Shown: positions 9,376 to 22,047 of the stretch, one piece after another
Layout: each line of letters begins with the position of its first letter
How positions within the stretch are numbered: the stretch's first letter is position 1
Notes under the pieces: generated by a model
Seen by the model: only the letters and a program-made list of their open reading frames with translations
Database searches by the model: none
What the model was told of the DNA's origin: nothing
Assembly: GCA_038380435.1 (NCBI GenBank)
Contig: JAWZYU010000001.1
Location: 11,140,001 to 11,204,000, forward strand
Reading direction: 5' to 3'
From: Ryuthela nishihirai
Taxonomy: Eukaryota > Arthropoda > Arachnida > Araneae > Heptathelidae
Length of the DNA stretch: 64,000 bases
Translations under genes and position numbers: made by a program

Positions 9376-12300
9376 CTACACTGGAAGACTTCCTCCAATG
9401 TAGAATTTGACGATGCCAATAGAAGCAAAGAGTTCAGGTGCCTGCGATGACTTCTGCTCAGGATTATCCACCAGCTGATAAACATATCTTGTGAATCTAT
9501 TCACTTGGAGCTGTCAGCCCACAAACAAACAGAAAACACAGCGGAAGATTTTCCCTCCACAGAAGCCCACCAGTGCAGCAAAATCAGGATCCATAATCAA
9601 GCTCAGAGCCATATATCTGTCCAGTCCAGTAGGTTTATATGGTCAGCACCAGGACCCTGTGTGGTTGACCACTCCTCAGCAGGGTAGAAAAAAAGAAAAG
9701 TAACCATAGTTGTCCATATCAGTAAGCCACACTAATCTGGCAGCCCTCCCCTTCCGTTCACCTCCACAAGAGAGTATCTCTTTTGAAAGGTACTAACGGT
9801 CTGCACGACGAGAAGGCGCTGTCGGACATTAGCTACCTCGCCTTCTCGTGTTGCAGACCTTCGTCTAGCAGACCTAGCTAGGCTTGGCCGGTTCCATGCA
9901 TCATCACAGGGGATTGGTGCATAACTCTCCTTCCAGTGACTACCTAGCTACCATATACAGACCACCCCTTGTATAGATAGATAAAACTATAGTTAGAGTA
10001 TAACAATGGGAATAAAATAAATCATATATATCAGTGGTTTTCAAACTTATATGCTTCACATATCCCCTGGAAATGTGTTTGTAACTGTCGTACCCCTTGT
10101 GTAGATAGATAACACTATACTTATAGTATAACAATGGGAATAAAAAAAAAACATATATATCAGTGGTTCCCAACCTTTTATGCTTCACGTACCCCCTGGA
10201 AAGGTGTACGTAGCTGTCGTACCCCATGTATAGATAGATAAAACGATAGTTATAGCATAACAATGGGAATAAAATAAAACATATATATCAGTGGTTCTCA
10301 ACCTTTTATGCTTCGCGTACCCCCTGGAAATGTGTTTGTAACTGCCGTACCCCTTGTATAGATAGATAAAACTATAGTTATAGCATAACAATGGGAATAA
10401 AATAAAACATATATATCAGTGGTTCTCAACCTTTTATGCTTCACGTACCCCCTGGAAATGTGTATGTAACTGTCGTACCCCTTGTATAGATAGATAAAAC
10501 TATAGTTAGAGTATAACAATGGGAATAAAATAAAACATTTATATCAGTGGTTTTCAAACTGTTTGTTTCACATACCTCCTGGAAATGTGTTTGTAACTGC
10601 CGTACCCCTTGTATAGATAGATACAACTATACTTATAGTATATCAATGGGAATAAAATAAAACATATATATCAGTGGTTCTCAACCTTTTATGCTTCACG
10701 TACCCCCTGGAAATGTGTATGTAACTGTCGTACCCCTTGTATAGATAGATAAAACTATAGTTATAGTATAACAATGGGAATAAAATAAACATATATATCA
10801 GTGGTTCTCAACCTTTTATGCTTCACGTACCCCCCTGGAAATGTGTATGTAACTGGCGTACCCCTTGTATAGATAGATAAAACTATACTTATAGTATAAC
10901 AATGGGAATAAAATATATATATCTGTGGTTCTCAACCTTTTATGCGTCACGTACCCCCTGGAAATGTGTATGTAACTGTCGTACCCCTTGTATAGATAGA
11001 TAAAACTATACTTATAGTATAACAATGGGAATAAAATAAAACATATATATGTGGTTCTCAACCTTTTATGCTTCATGTACCCCCTGGAAATGTGTATGTA
11101 ACTGTCGTACCCCTTGTATAGATAGATAAAACTATAGTTATAGTGTAACAATGGGAATAAAATAAAACATATATATATATCAGTGGTTCTCAACCTTTTA
11201 TGCTTCGCGTACCCCCTGGAAATGTGTTTGTAACTGCCGTACCCCTTGTATAGATAGATAAAACTATAGTTATAGCATAACAATGGGAATAAAATAAAAC
11301 ATATATATCAGTGGTTCTCAACCTTTTATGCTTCACGTACCCCCTGGAAATGTGTATGTAACTGTCGTACCCCTTGTATAGATAGATAAAACTATAGTTA
11401 GAGTATAACAATGGGAATAAAATAAAACATTTATATCAGTGGTTTTCAAACTGTTATGTTTCACATACCTCCTGGAAATGTGTTTGTAACTGCCGTACCC
11501 CTTGTATAGATAGATAAAACTATAGTTATAGCATAACAATGGGAATAAAATAAAACATATATATCAGTGGTTCTCAACCTTTTATGCTTCACGTACCCCC
11601 TGGAAATGTGTATGTAACTGTCGTACCCCTTGTATAGATAGATAAAACTATAGTTATAGTATAACAATGGGAATAAAATAAAACATATATATATATCAGT
11701 GGTTCTCAACCTTTTATGCTTCACGTACCCCGTGGAAATGTGTATGTAACTGGCGTACCCCTTGTATAGATAGATAAAACTATACTTGTAGTATAACAAT
11801 GGGAATAAAATAAAAGATATATATCAGTGGTTCTCAACCTTTTATGCTTCACGTACCCCCTGGAAATGTGTATGTAACTGTCGTACCCTTTGTATAGATA
11901 GATAAAACTATACTTATAGTATAACAATGGGAATAAGATAAAACATATATCAGTGGTTCTCAACCTTTTATGCTTCACGTACCCACTGGAAATGTGTATG
12001 TAACTGTCGTACCCCTTGTATAGATAGATAAAACTATACTTATAGTATAACAATGGGAATAAAATAAAACATATATATCAGTGGTTCTCAACCTTTTATG
12101 CTTCACGTACCCCCTGGAAATGTGTTTGTAACTGGCGTACCCCTTGTATAGATAGATAAAACTATAGTTATAGTATAACAAGGGGAATAAAACATATATG
12201 TACAAAACAGTAGTTCTCAACCTTTTATGCTTCACGTACCCCCTGGAAATGTGTATGTAACTGGCGTACCTCTTGTATATATAGATAAATCTATAGTTAT

Positions 12301-12418
12301 AGTATAACAAGGGGAATAAAATAAAACATATATATATATAACATATATCTAGCGACTTTTGAGCACTGACGGCGTACCCCAAAAAAATTTACCGCGTATC
12401 CCACATTGAGAACCCCTG

Positions 12419-14088
12419 CTTTAAAGTGAACTACTGGCATCTGTCGGACGAATAGAAAATGTGAAATTCATTTTAATATTATTTTGCAAACTTTGCGGCC
12501 TTACTGGATTACTGACCTCGATTTTTACCATATTATGTTAAAAATCGAGTCCAACCCAAACTTAGTGAAGAGCCACTAGGAAAAAAAACTATATTCTGAA
12601 AGAGCCGCAGGAAAAATTATCCGTCTAAAAATGAAAAAATACAATTCTAATGAGTAATGAATTGCAAAAACACTCTACGTTTTTGCAATTATTAAAATAT
12701 TTTGATTAAGAACCAAAAATATACATTTTTGATGAGTACTATGAACTGATTATTATGCACCTAAAAGTATTTGGTCAAAACTTTTTCTAGAAATGGATCA
12801 GAATCGTCATTTTTATTGTTTGTATTATGTGCCTAGGTTTTGTATGAAAACTATTGGGATATTCGAAAAATACGAATCGTAACATTTAATCAATATCTTT
12901 CCAACTCAAAAAGAATTATCTGCAAAAACAAAAAAGTGAATATTTACACACGACAATGTGAAAACATTGGTAGCTTTTTTTTTTGAAAATTCTCTGAGCT
13001 GTAATGAATTATGTTTCTATTCTTCCGCCAAAATCGTATTCCACTGTTGTGTGTCTTGAGACACTTTAATAAACTAACAATTGTTATGGATCTGGAACAG
13101 GAATTCAAAGAATTCTTTGCTCATAAAAATTTATACAGAGTGTGAACAACTCATCCCATTCCGCTTGAGACGTTCTTACGTTCATCACATCAAAACTCTC
13201 ATTGGTATAGTTGCAATGAAGCTTAGCAGAAACGAGTTCAGGACGGGATCAATTTTACGAGCCCGAGCTCAAAGCTGTTGAATCCGAGAACGTCCGAGCC
13301 TGAACCATTTCGTCAATTATTGAGCCCGAGTCCATCCGAGCCTGAACCATTTCGTCAATTATTTGAGACCGAGACCGATTTGGAGAAAACATTCTCTGAC
13401 GCATCATAAGACCTATATAGAGAAATGCATGTCGCTAATCATTTATTTTATTCGTAATAACGCTAGAGAATATGTAAAAAAAAAATCGAAACCCACATGG
13501 TGCTTATTTCAAATTGCTATATATTTGAAACTTAAATTATTCTGAGCCCAAGCTCGCTCGAACTCATCTCAGAGAGCCTAAGTTCAATATATATAGAGTT
13601 AGGAATCTGAAAAAAAAATAATTATATATTTGAGCACTTGAATTTCATTTGCTCATTTATAAAAACAAATTTCACGTAAAAATTTAAAATTCAACAAAGG
13701 AAGGGTATTTAGAAAAATGTTGATAATCGGTATTGCATTTCTTACGATATTCAAAAATATTCAGAGATTATTTTGTACAGTTCTTTTCGCATACGTTAGA
13801 TGTCAAATTTGTGTAAAACCATTTCGAATTAGGTCAAGGCAACGCACTAAATATTTCAGCTAGAAACTTCGAATGGGCATTAGGAAAGACTTTTTCAGAG
13901 GGTGGGGGGTGGATCTTTCAATGGCTGCAAAATGTTTCCAGGAGGAAAGGGCAATAAACAAATCAATGTTTCAAGAGTGAAATATTTAAGCCGTTCACTA
14001 ATGAGCGCAGTTACAAATACAGCGATTATGCCTACATCTTACTCTAACGCAACTACGGATAGCCGAAAACGAAAAAATAGGATCGTCA
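12419..14088. other. AT-rich DNA with a 49-bp tandem duplication near 13.3 kb
   Basis: At about 13280-13375 the phrase 'ccgagcctgaaccatttcg' is repeated in tandem. Otherwise nothing is recognised; short ORFs lack family features. Confidence 0.45.
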
Positions 14089-14089
14089 T

Positions 14090-14425
14090 TGGTTTTATCT
14101 CTGAGTTACACTTTTTTGTCCAAAATGGGCTAAATGGCCAGGTCACAAGAACCCCGAAGGCTCAAAGACGGTTGAGGGAAGAGAATTCACTGGACAGATT
14201 GTAGCTCCCGTCAAGGCCATCCAGAATATTTTTAAGGTGCACAGGGTCTCCCACAGACGGGGCCACGATTTTACGTTCCCATCCGACGGACGGCGACTTT
14301 TCCAAGTCCATCGGTGTCCCCTACTGACTGAGAGTTTTGCGGATATAAATCTTAACGTTGGCCCAGGCGGCACTCGACCTACGATCTACAGATTACGAGC
14401 CTGGCGCGCTACCGATTGAGCCATA
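14090..14425 (-). mobile_element. tRNA-derived SINE, family 1
   Basis: Family 1 has a tRNA-like head (GGTGGCTCAGTCGGTAGCGC A-box region, GGTTCGAGTCC B box), a body with 'atttatctccgcaaaa' and 'aagaacacgctggatgg', and a tail near 'gaggtaaaacaaccca'. This copy is diverged and lies on the minus strand; the tRNA-like head is at the right end near 14423. Pol III transcription and LINE-supplied retrotransposition are expected for the family. Confidence 0.75.
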
Positions 14426-14429
14426 TAAG

Positions 14430-14700
14430 CAGCTAGCATGGGAGGAAAAAGAGGGATAAAAGATACCACAAAGTCGCATTAAAGTGTCAATCAGCATTTT
14501 CTGTTACATAGAAGTATGTCTGCCAGATGGTTTAGTGAAAAGCTCTGACGCCACGTCAAGGCACCATCCATGTCAGAGTGTTTTGCTCTAACCTGGAGAA
14601 AACCCCTCCACACATAGGCAGCTAGCGTGGAAGGAAAAAGAGGGATCAAGAACCACAAAGTTGCATTAAATTGTCAAACAGCATTCCCTGTTGAGCGCAT
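14430..14700 (+). repeat. Short direct duplication flanking a SINE end
   Basis: A segment of about 75 bp beginning 'gcagctagc' and containing 'ggaaaaagaggga' occurs at about 14430-14505 and again at about 14620-14695. The intervening 110 bp resembles a piece of an unrelated repeat. Confidence 0.5.
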
Positions 14701-16417
14701 TTAATGGAATATTTTACAGCATCTTGTGCAAGATCTAATTAAAAAAAAGAAAAAAATCAGACCTTGCCCCCATCCCTTCCAGTGGCAGAATCCTTCTATG
14801 ATGCACCTTCCCTGATCTGCAGGCGACTGTCCACTAGTGCTTTCACCACTAGTGGCTGGTGATCAGAAAGTACTGCTAAGTCACCGGAATGAATGGTTCC
14901 GTGTGACCATTTAGCCACTTTGGAATTTTGGTTTAGCCATGAAGAAAAAATAAATAAAATATACTTACCTATACTTACCCAGAAGAGCTTGCTGATGAAA
15001 AGTGTCTTTACTTACCTATTCCTTCCCCATGCTGAGAAAAGAGCGACTGATAGTCTTAAAAAAATCCACTTTTCGTTGGTTGAATACTTAAAGTTGTGCC
15101 TTGTATACAGGAAAGCCACATAGTCTGCACACGTTTTAAAGTATTTTGAATGGCATTAATGGGCGGCAAATATCTTCTCCTAACAACTCTGCATAAAAGT
15201 TATTAGAGGAACATATTAGCTTCCTATTATTCCACTCCCAAACCTTTTCTGAGACATGAGGGCCCTTGTGACCTAAATATTTAGCTCGTTACGGAGCAAA
15301 GAACTGATGCTCAGAATAAAAAAAAAACCAACCCAAAAGCTCCAAAGGCTAAAGCTATCTGATCAACAAAGACCGAAAAATATTAATCCATTCTAACAAT
15401 CCTGCTATTATTTAAAATTAAAAGTGACTTCAAATAATTGACAAGAATCTCCAAGTGTTGCGTTTGGTAATTGTTTAATTGCTTGTACTCTGTTTCGTTT
15501 GCTAGTTCAGCGGTTAATAAAAATTTTTTTAACCCCAACGCCCCTTTCTCCAGGTGATATTTTACTAACCCTACTTCTTGGAAATCAAATTAATTTTCCT
15601 TGTATAAAACTAATTGAAAATGTATTTACCTTGCGTAAAAATTTACGAATATTTTTAAAGTGTATCCATCAATTTCTAAGTTTTTCTGTCGAAATAAAGC
15701 ATTCCTAAATATTTATCATAAATACAAAGAATCATTAGTAAATAATGAAATACACTTCCCTATCAAAATATTACAAAATTTCCGTGTTATGTCAATGGGA
15801 ATCTAACTTCGAAGCACTATAACTTTAAAAATATGCATTTTGTGGAAAAATGTGACTGAAGATGAAGATCGTAATGAAATTTATGAATCTCGATTTTCAA
15901 CAGTATTTGTTCAGTATTTAGAATAATGGAAGTTGAAATATTTAACAATAAATTAATTCATATTTGTGTAACATTGAAATAATCGTTGCGAAAACTTCTA
16001 AAATGCATATTTAATTTATTAAATGATTTGAAACTATACTTATTAAATAAGTCTTAATTAATTCCTGGGGTAAATCTAGCCTTCCATAACTATTTAACTA
16101 CTGAACGAATAGCGTTGAAAATCAAGATTTAAATAGATTTGTTTTTTTGATCATTAATATATTTTAAATCAAAAATTTCCATTAAATGCATATTTTAGAA
16201 GTTATAGAAAACTTCGAACAGTGGTGTACTGATTAGTAGCCCCGCACTGCCAAAGAGCTCCCACAGGAAACTGGAATAGCGAACAATAAATTATTTTCCT
16301 AAACATAATGTTAAATCCCCAACCCCCATATACATGTATACACACTAACCGTGGGGGAAGGCTATGGAAATACTTTTACGACATTTATGGAGAAACTTAA
16401 TATGTAACTATTTAAAG
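14701..16417. other. AT-rich DNA, nothing recognised
   Basis: Several ORFs under 80 codons exist (for example 14893-15123 and 15499-15708). None has a domain motif or splice context that would support a gene. Confidence 0.4.
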
Positions 16418-16757
16418 CAGTGGTTCTGACCCTTTTATGCTTCACGTACTCCCTGAAAATGTGTATGTAACTGGCGTACCCCTTGTATAGATAGATTCAT
16501 AAAACTATACTTATAGTATAACAATAGGAATTAAATAAAACATATATATATATACACACACATTAAATTTTGTATTCGTAAATTACATATATCGATAAAC
16601 ACAAAAAATTACATAAGCAATATAACAAATCTTATAAAATTATAAACATTTTACCGGGTAATTAGTGAAATGAACTTTTTACTAGATCTAGCTACTTTTG
16701 AGCTCTCACGGAGTACCCCAAAAATTTTTACCGTGTACCCCACGTTGAGAACCCCTA
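16418..16757 (+). mobile_element. hAT-type MITE, full-length unexpanded copy (about 340 bp)
   Basis: It runs from CAGTGGTTCT to GAGAACCCCTA and contains both end blocks of the MITE that seeded the satellite, plus about 135 bp of extra middle sequence. No matching 8-bp flanks are seen. Confidence 0.65.
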
Positions 16758-16899
16758 TTATAGATGAATGGGGATGGTGCATGCTTCGAATACCGAAATG
16801 CCCATATGTAACATGCATGAACTTGATACGTTAAAGGTTGCATAATATTTCAGTGGGACATTTTTCCTCACAATGGTCTAATTTTCCGAGTGACATGGA

Positions 16900-18545
16900 T
16901 TCCAGAGTTCAGGAAAAGGTTAATTTCATCCACGTCTAGGATCGAGGTCTTAGTCGATAAATCCCCACGTTCTCCTTTCTTCGGTTATGACTACAGCTAT
17001 AGCTGTACTTCTTAAGAGGACCTGTTACTTGGTGATAAGGAAGGCTTTCCGAAATTGGGTTTCAGGTTTGGGTTTGGCGACGTGCTTGTGTTGAGAGGCA
17101 GATATTGATTAAAAATATCAACCTCTACAGCGTTTCTAACAGTTCCATAAGATCAGTTTCACCTAAAATTGCTTGGACGCGCAATTTGAAATACACTCCC
17201 TATGTGTGAGAAAACAACTTTCGTTTCAAATTTCAGTAAAACGGTCAACAACTCTATCACACGACATATATAATTTTAAAAATACACGTGAATGTGAGAA
17301 ACACCCCAGGGGTTTTCACGTTCAAATGTATGGAAAGGTTATTAAATCATGTCTGTACCATACATAATAATGGATATTTGAAAATAAGGTGTATTATTGC
17401 ATTTACCCTTAAGGGATACCAGGTATCGTTTAATTCATCCACGTTCAGGGTCGAAGTCTTATTCGATAACTCCCTACGTTCTCCTTTTTTCGATTATGAC
17501 TATAGATATAATTGTACTTCTTAAGACGACCTGTTAGTTGCTGATAAGGAAGGCTTTCCGAAAGTGGGTTTCAAATTTGGATTTAGCGACATGCTCGTGT
17601 TGAAAGGCAGATATTGATTAAATATATCAACTTCTACAGCGTTTCTAAGAGTTCTATAAGATCAATTTCACCTAGAATTGCTTGGACGCGCAATTTGAAA
17701 TACACACCCTGTGTATGAGAAAACAACTTTCATTTTTAGTTTCAGTTAAACGGTCAACAACTCTATAGCACGACGCATATAATCTTAAAAATACACGTGA
17801 ATGTGAGAACCACCCCAGAGATTTTCACGTTCAAATGTATGGAAAGGTTATTAAATCATGTCTGTACCCTACATAATAATGGATCTTTGAAAATAAGGTG
17901 CATTATTGCATTTACCCTTAAGGGATACCAGGTATCTTTTAATTCATTCACGTTCTGGGTCGAAGTCTTAGTCGATATATCCTCACGTTCTCCTTTTTTC
18001 TATTATGACTATAGATATAACTGTACTTCTTAAGAGGAACTGTTAATTGGTGATAAGGAAGGCTTTCCGAAAGTGGGTTTCAAGTTTGGATTTAGCGACA
18101 TGCTTGTGTTGAGAGGTAGATATTGATTAAATATATCAACCTCTACAGCGTTTCTAAGAGTTCAATAACATCAATTTCACCTAGAATTGCTTGGACGCGC
18201 AATTTGAAATATACACCCTCTGTATGAGAAACATTTTTCGTTTTTAATTTCAGTCAAACGGTTAACAACTCTATCACATGACATATATAATTTTAAAAAT
18301 ACACGTGAATGTGAGAAACACCCCAGGGGTTTTCACGTTCAAATGTATGGAAAGGTTATTAAATCATGTGTGTACTCTACATAATAACGGATTTTTGAAA
18401 AAAAGGTACATTATTGCTTTTACCTCTAAGGAAATTGATGTACCTTTTACTTGATCCACGTTTTAGATCGAAGTCTTAAACCATAAATCCACTCCTTCCC
18501 CTTTTTTGGATTATGACTATACATATAACTATACTTTCTATGTGG
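16900..18545 (+). repeat. Satellite with a 509-bp unit, about 3.2 copies
   Basis: The landmark 'attgcttggacgcgcaattt' recurs near 17165, 17675 and 18184, a spacing of about 509-510. Units share 'cacgtgaatgtgagaa', 'gaaggctttccgaaa' and 'atatcaacctctacagcg'. Each of the first two units happens to contain a 78-codon ORF (17288-17524, 17797-18033) with similar translations. That follows from repetition and is not evidence of a gene. Confidence 0.8.
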
Positions 18546-18562
18546 ATAAGACAGGTGGGTCA

Positions 18563-18878
18563 GCTTTGTGATTTATCTCTGCAAAATTCCCTGCCCTGCC
18601 ACGGTCAGTAGGGTGACTCCGATGGGCTTGGAAAGGTCGTCTTCCTTCGGATGGGACGCTAAGCTTTGGCCTCAATGCGGAAGAGCCATACCTTTTGCAC
18701 GATAAAGAACACGCTGGATGGCCTTGAGAGGAGGCTACCATCTATCTCCCAACAGCTGTTCCAGTGGGTCCCCTCCCCCCAACCTTCTCTGAGCCTTCGG
18801 GGTCCATGTGACTTGGCCATTTAGCTCATGGTGAACAAAAAAGTGCCACTTAACTTAAGGTAAAACAATCCAACCCAG
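18563..18878 (+). mobile_element. SINE family 1, 5'-truncated
   Basis: It begins inside the body at 'tttatctctgcaaaa', lacking the tRNA-like head, and ends at the 'ggtaaaacaatccaaccca' tail. Confidence 0.75.
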
Positions 18879-18884
18879 CTGTTG

Positions 18885-19113
18885 TTTTTCAGATGGGACG
18901 TTAAGCCGTGGTAACGTGTGCAGGAGAGCCATACCTTGTGCATGCTAAAGATCACGCTGGATGGATTTTATTGGAGGCTACCATGTGTCTCTCAAGAACT
19001 CTCCACTGTGTCCCCTCCCCCAACATTCTCTGAGCCTTCCTGCTGATTGTGACCCGACCATTTAGAACATTGTGTGCAAAAAGTGTCGCTAGGAAGTAAA
19101 ATAGTTCATCCCG
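18885..19113 (+). mobile_element. SINE family 1, second truncated copy in tandem
   Basis: It starts at 'gatgggacgttaagccgtgg' and ends near 'gtaaaatagttcatccc'. It follows the previous copy almost directly. Confidence 0.7.
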
Positions 19114-20186
19114 CATTGTAAAAAAAAAAAAACCATCAAAAAATATAAGATCGCAGCGGGAGTGAATCGGTAAAAAAAAAAATCGCCATTATTCGAAAAA
19201 ATAATGAGGTATAGAAATGGTCGCCAGTTACTACCAAGACATTATTTAGTTACCGAATCTTTTCAGAAATTACCGTAGCTTTCTCATGACACCTTTAATC
19301 AAACTAAGTTAACTTCCACCCATGAAATATCGAGAAATATGACGTAGATCAACGTTCTCACAAGATATGTAGAAAAATGTTGCAAAATTATTTTATATTG
19401 ACCAATATATGTATGTATTTAGTTATTCATATCAACGTTAATTAATTTATAAATAGTAATGAATTCGATAAACGATCACTTTTCTATTCAGAGTATATTT
19501 TTGTAACCATGAATTTGACTGCGAAAATACTTACAATACAGAACTGTTAGTATTTTTCAAATTCGGTTCATAAACGGTAAAATAAAGACTTTTAAAATGT
19601 AGACATTGAATCGAAGTTTAGCTTTGCAAATAATACAAAATTAATAGCCTTTAAACACAATTCTTAACAATTCACTTTCCATCTTATAAACAGGGATTAA
19701 TTACTGCAGTTGTCGTTAGTTCATTGGGAAGCCAAAATATAAGGGACTTAACCCCCAACAATCCTGGTCTTACGTAGCCTTGCCTCGTGAAAGCGAGAAA
19801 ATTGCATTGCCTTAGAAACCAGCCTTCTCGCAATCCTTTGTTCCATGGATTATAGTTCTAGAACTCAAAATCTTGTTCGCAACTTATTTATTAATTTATT
19901 TCCTTTCATTGAATTTACTGCCTATAATAATTTATTTGTTTCCTTTAATTTTAGTTATTTATTCATTCCAAGGTGTGATTCCACAAACCGACTAATATTC
20001 ATGACTGTGAAATCACCGTACCCACACATTCTCACAGAAATTAATCCCTACTTATAAATTTAGAAATCTTTACACTTCAATTAGCAATAATGTTACTCAA
20101 ATTAAATAGTGTTGCAAATCCTCATAATTTTTGACATTCTTTATATCATCAATTAACATTTATTTCTTCAATTATATGTATTTATT
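19114..20186. other. AT-rich DNA, nothing recognised
   Basis: No credible coding sequence. The 70-codon ORF at 19845-20057 has no recognisable motif. Confidence 0.4.
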
Positions 20187-20806
20187 TGTTAGTATCGTGA
20201 AAACCGCATTATGATATTTCAGTTAACTAACCGTTAACTATTTATTGCCATTCACGCTTAATTTCTTCTCATATAACTGGCAACAGCGGCATTGCGTTTG
20301 ATGCAGGCAATGATTGACGTAAGAGCTCAACACTTGTCACGCGTCAATAATAGAGCATGCGGAAGTATGTAAATGACGTACAGACATCAAGTAGATGTTT
20401 TCAAAAACTCGGAGAACACTTGTCAGGGAGTTGTATTTCAACTTGGATTGTTTCAGTTGACATCGTCTTATTGTGAATGTAGAACTGCATTTCTTGAGCA
20501 CTCTTTTGCTATAGATATTTATATAATTAAAAGTTAGATTAGTACTTTTACATTTTACTTTTAATAGCTATTTTATCTTAAACTTGTTTGTGATTTACTT
20601 TAGATTGTTTTGCGCTTTCTCCACGTGCATATATTTAATTACAACACTCAAGTTTCCGAGTATCTGGCGCCCATTGGGTACCTCAAAATATTTATTTGTT
20701 AGTATCGTGAAAACCGCATTATGATTTTTCAGTTAACTAACCGTTAACTTTTTATTGCCATTCACGCTTAATTTCTTCTCATATAACTGGCAGCAGCGGC
20801 ATTGCG
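20187..20806 (+). mobile_element. Possible LTR, primer-binding site and partial second LTR
   Basis: A block starting TGTTAGTATCGTGAAAACC at 20187 recurs nearly identically at 20697 and runs to 20806. Just before the second copy, at 20665, TGGCGCCCATTGGG has the look of a primer-binding site. This fits an LTR of about 475 bp, a primer site, a collapsed internal region and the first 110 bp of a second LTR. The LTR's CA end is not clearly adjacent to the primer site, so a simple 122-bp direct repeat remains possible. Confidence 0.4.
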
Positions 20807-21436
20807 AAGAATGAAAGAATTTTAAGAATAAATATAATATGTAACACAATTTTACATTTCCTAAACTAGTAGCTTTCGAAGTGAACTTCCTGATGTTCAT
20901 TCATGCGTTTAATCTGTACAAAAGTTGCACTAATCGCACTACAATACATAACACAAACTTTATTTATTTATTCAATGGAACTCTTTGTACAGTAATTCAC
21001 TGTACACATGAAAATTAATTAGTTTTGCAAGCACTTAGCTGTGGTGACTATACAGTTTTAGGATCACATAAAAATACCTTGCATCTGAATGGACGTCCAA
21101 AAGATTTTTTGTAGGTGGGGGATGTGACAACAGTTGGAAAATATTATTTTTATCACAGGGTTAAGCTCGAATTTTAAATTTACAGTCTATGATTTGCATT
21201 AATTCCTTTTTTTCCGGTTGGAAGTCAGAAATTACTGTTTTGTCCTCCCCATTCTGCCATCTTCTTGAGAACGTCCATGATTTCTACTTCATTAAGACAC
21301 GAATGTATCAGTATCGCATTTAGTAACTATTCTGTAACAAAACTATCAGGTGGTAATGCAGTGAATTATTTCCCTCTGCTAATCGTGCATGATGAAATCA
21401 ATTAACGAAATAACAATTTCAAAACAAATTCGGGTC
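20807..21436. other. AT-rich DNA, nothing recognised
   Basis: No ORF or repeat family recognised. Confidence 0.4.
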
Positions 21437-21812
21437 TAGGGTGGCTCAATTGGTAGCGCGCCAGGCTCGTAATCTGTAGATCCCAGGTTCGAGTCCCAGC
21501 TGTTTCAGCGTTGAGATTTATCTCCGCAAAATTCCCCGCCCTGCCCACGGTCAGTAGGGGACACCGATGGGCTTGAAAATGCCGCCGTCCGTCGGATGGG
21601 ACGTTAAAACGCGCGCGGAGATCCATATCCTGTGCACGTTGAAGAACACGCTGCATGGCATTGACTGGAGGCTACCATCTGTCTCCTAACAGCTGTTCTA
21701 GTGGGTCCCCTCCCCCAACCTCCTCTGAGCTTTCAGGGTTCTTGTGACCTGGCCATTTTGCCCATAGTGTGCAAAAAAGTGTCGCTCAGAGGTAAAACAA
21801 CGCAACTCAAAA
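21437..21812 (+). mobile_element. SINE family 1, full length
   Basis: It starts at the tRNA-like head (GGTGGCTCAATTGGTAGCGC; B box GGTTCGAGTCCC near 21487) and ends with the 'gaggtaaaacaacgcaac' tail. It is one of the best-preserved copies. Confidence 0.85.
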
Positions 21813-22047
21813 TAAGTTCTCTAAATGTGAAAAATAATAATTATTTTTATGACAAAATTTGTTTAAACTTATCTTGATCGCACTCGAAGGTCATGTTGCG
21901 TCTTTTTGCTCTAAATGTTTTTTTTTTCTTTCTGAAATCTTTACTGAACTCAGTAAGCATAACAATGTGATCAAACAGAAAACAGTTTGAGCATTACTAG
22001 ACATTAAGGAAATTCAATTAATTAATTATTTAAACACTAAAGAAAAA

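Larger units (their letters stand above)
6268..9963 (-). mobile_element. APE-type LINE (RTE/CR1-like group), inserted in the satellite
   Basis: It lies on the minus strand from a 5' end near 9963 to a 3' tail of (GAT)n at about 6268-6350. ACCCTTTGTAT at 6257-6267 and ACCCCTTGTAT at 9964-9974 form an 11-bp target duplication with one mismatch, both inside a satellite monomer. It encodes an apurinic-type endonuclease followed by reverse transcriptase. A microsatellite-like 3' tail instead of poly(A) is usual in RTE-, CR1- and L2-like clades. The roughly 3.7-kb length and visible 5' leader suggest a near full-length copy now inactivated by frame breaks. Confidence 0.85.
2002..12418. repeat. MITE-derived satellite array, about 128-bp monomer, interrupted by two insertions
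   Basis: The left edge (CAGCGGTTCTCAACC at 2002) and right edge (ending TTGAGAACCCCTG at 12418) are the termini of the same hAT MITE seen at 34099-34303. Between them the MITE's interior is repeated head to tail about every 127-130 bp (cagtggtt starts near 10031, 10159, 10287, 10416, 10544, 10671). Array DNA occupies 2002-2570, 6188-6267 and 9964-12418, roughly two dozen monomers. Monomers differ by scattered substitutions and by the length of a TATATA run. The long minus-strand ORFs here, rich in YLYKGYxSYxHISRGYVKHKRL, are translations of the monomer and not genes. Confidence 0.85.

Noticed and set aside
2019..12382. Many minus-strand ORFs of 60-176 codons with YLYKGYDSYIHISRGY-like repeats, resembling a repeat-protein family
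   Set aside because: They are the satellite monomer translated in one frame; length varies with monomer indels and there is no start or promoter logic.
17288..18033. Duplicated 78-codon gene
   Set aside because: Same position in successive satellite units; third unit disrupts it, and codon content is not gene-like.
21437..21500. tRNA gene
   Set aside because: The tRNA-like head is fused to the SINE body found in many copies; no proper acceptor-stem pairing or terminator follows.
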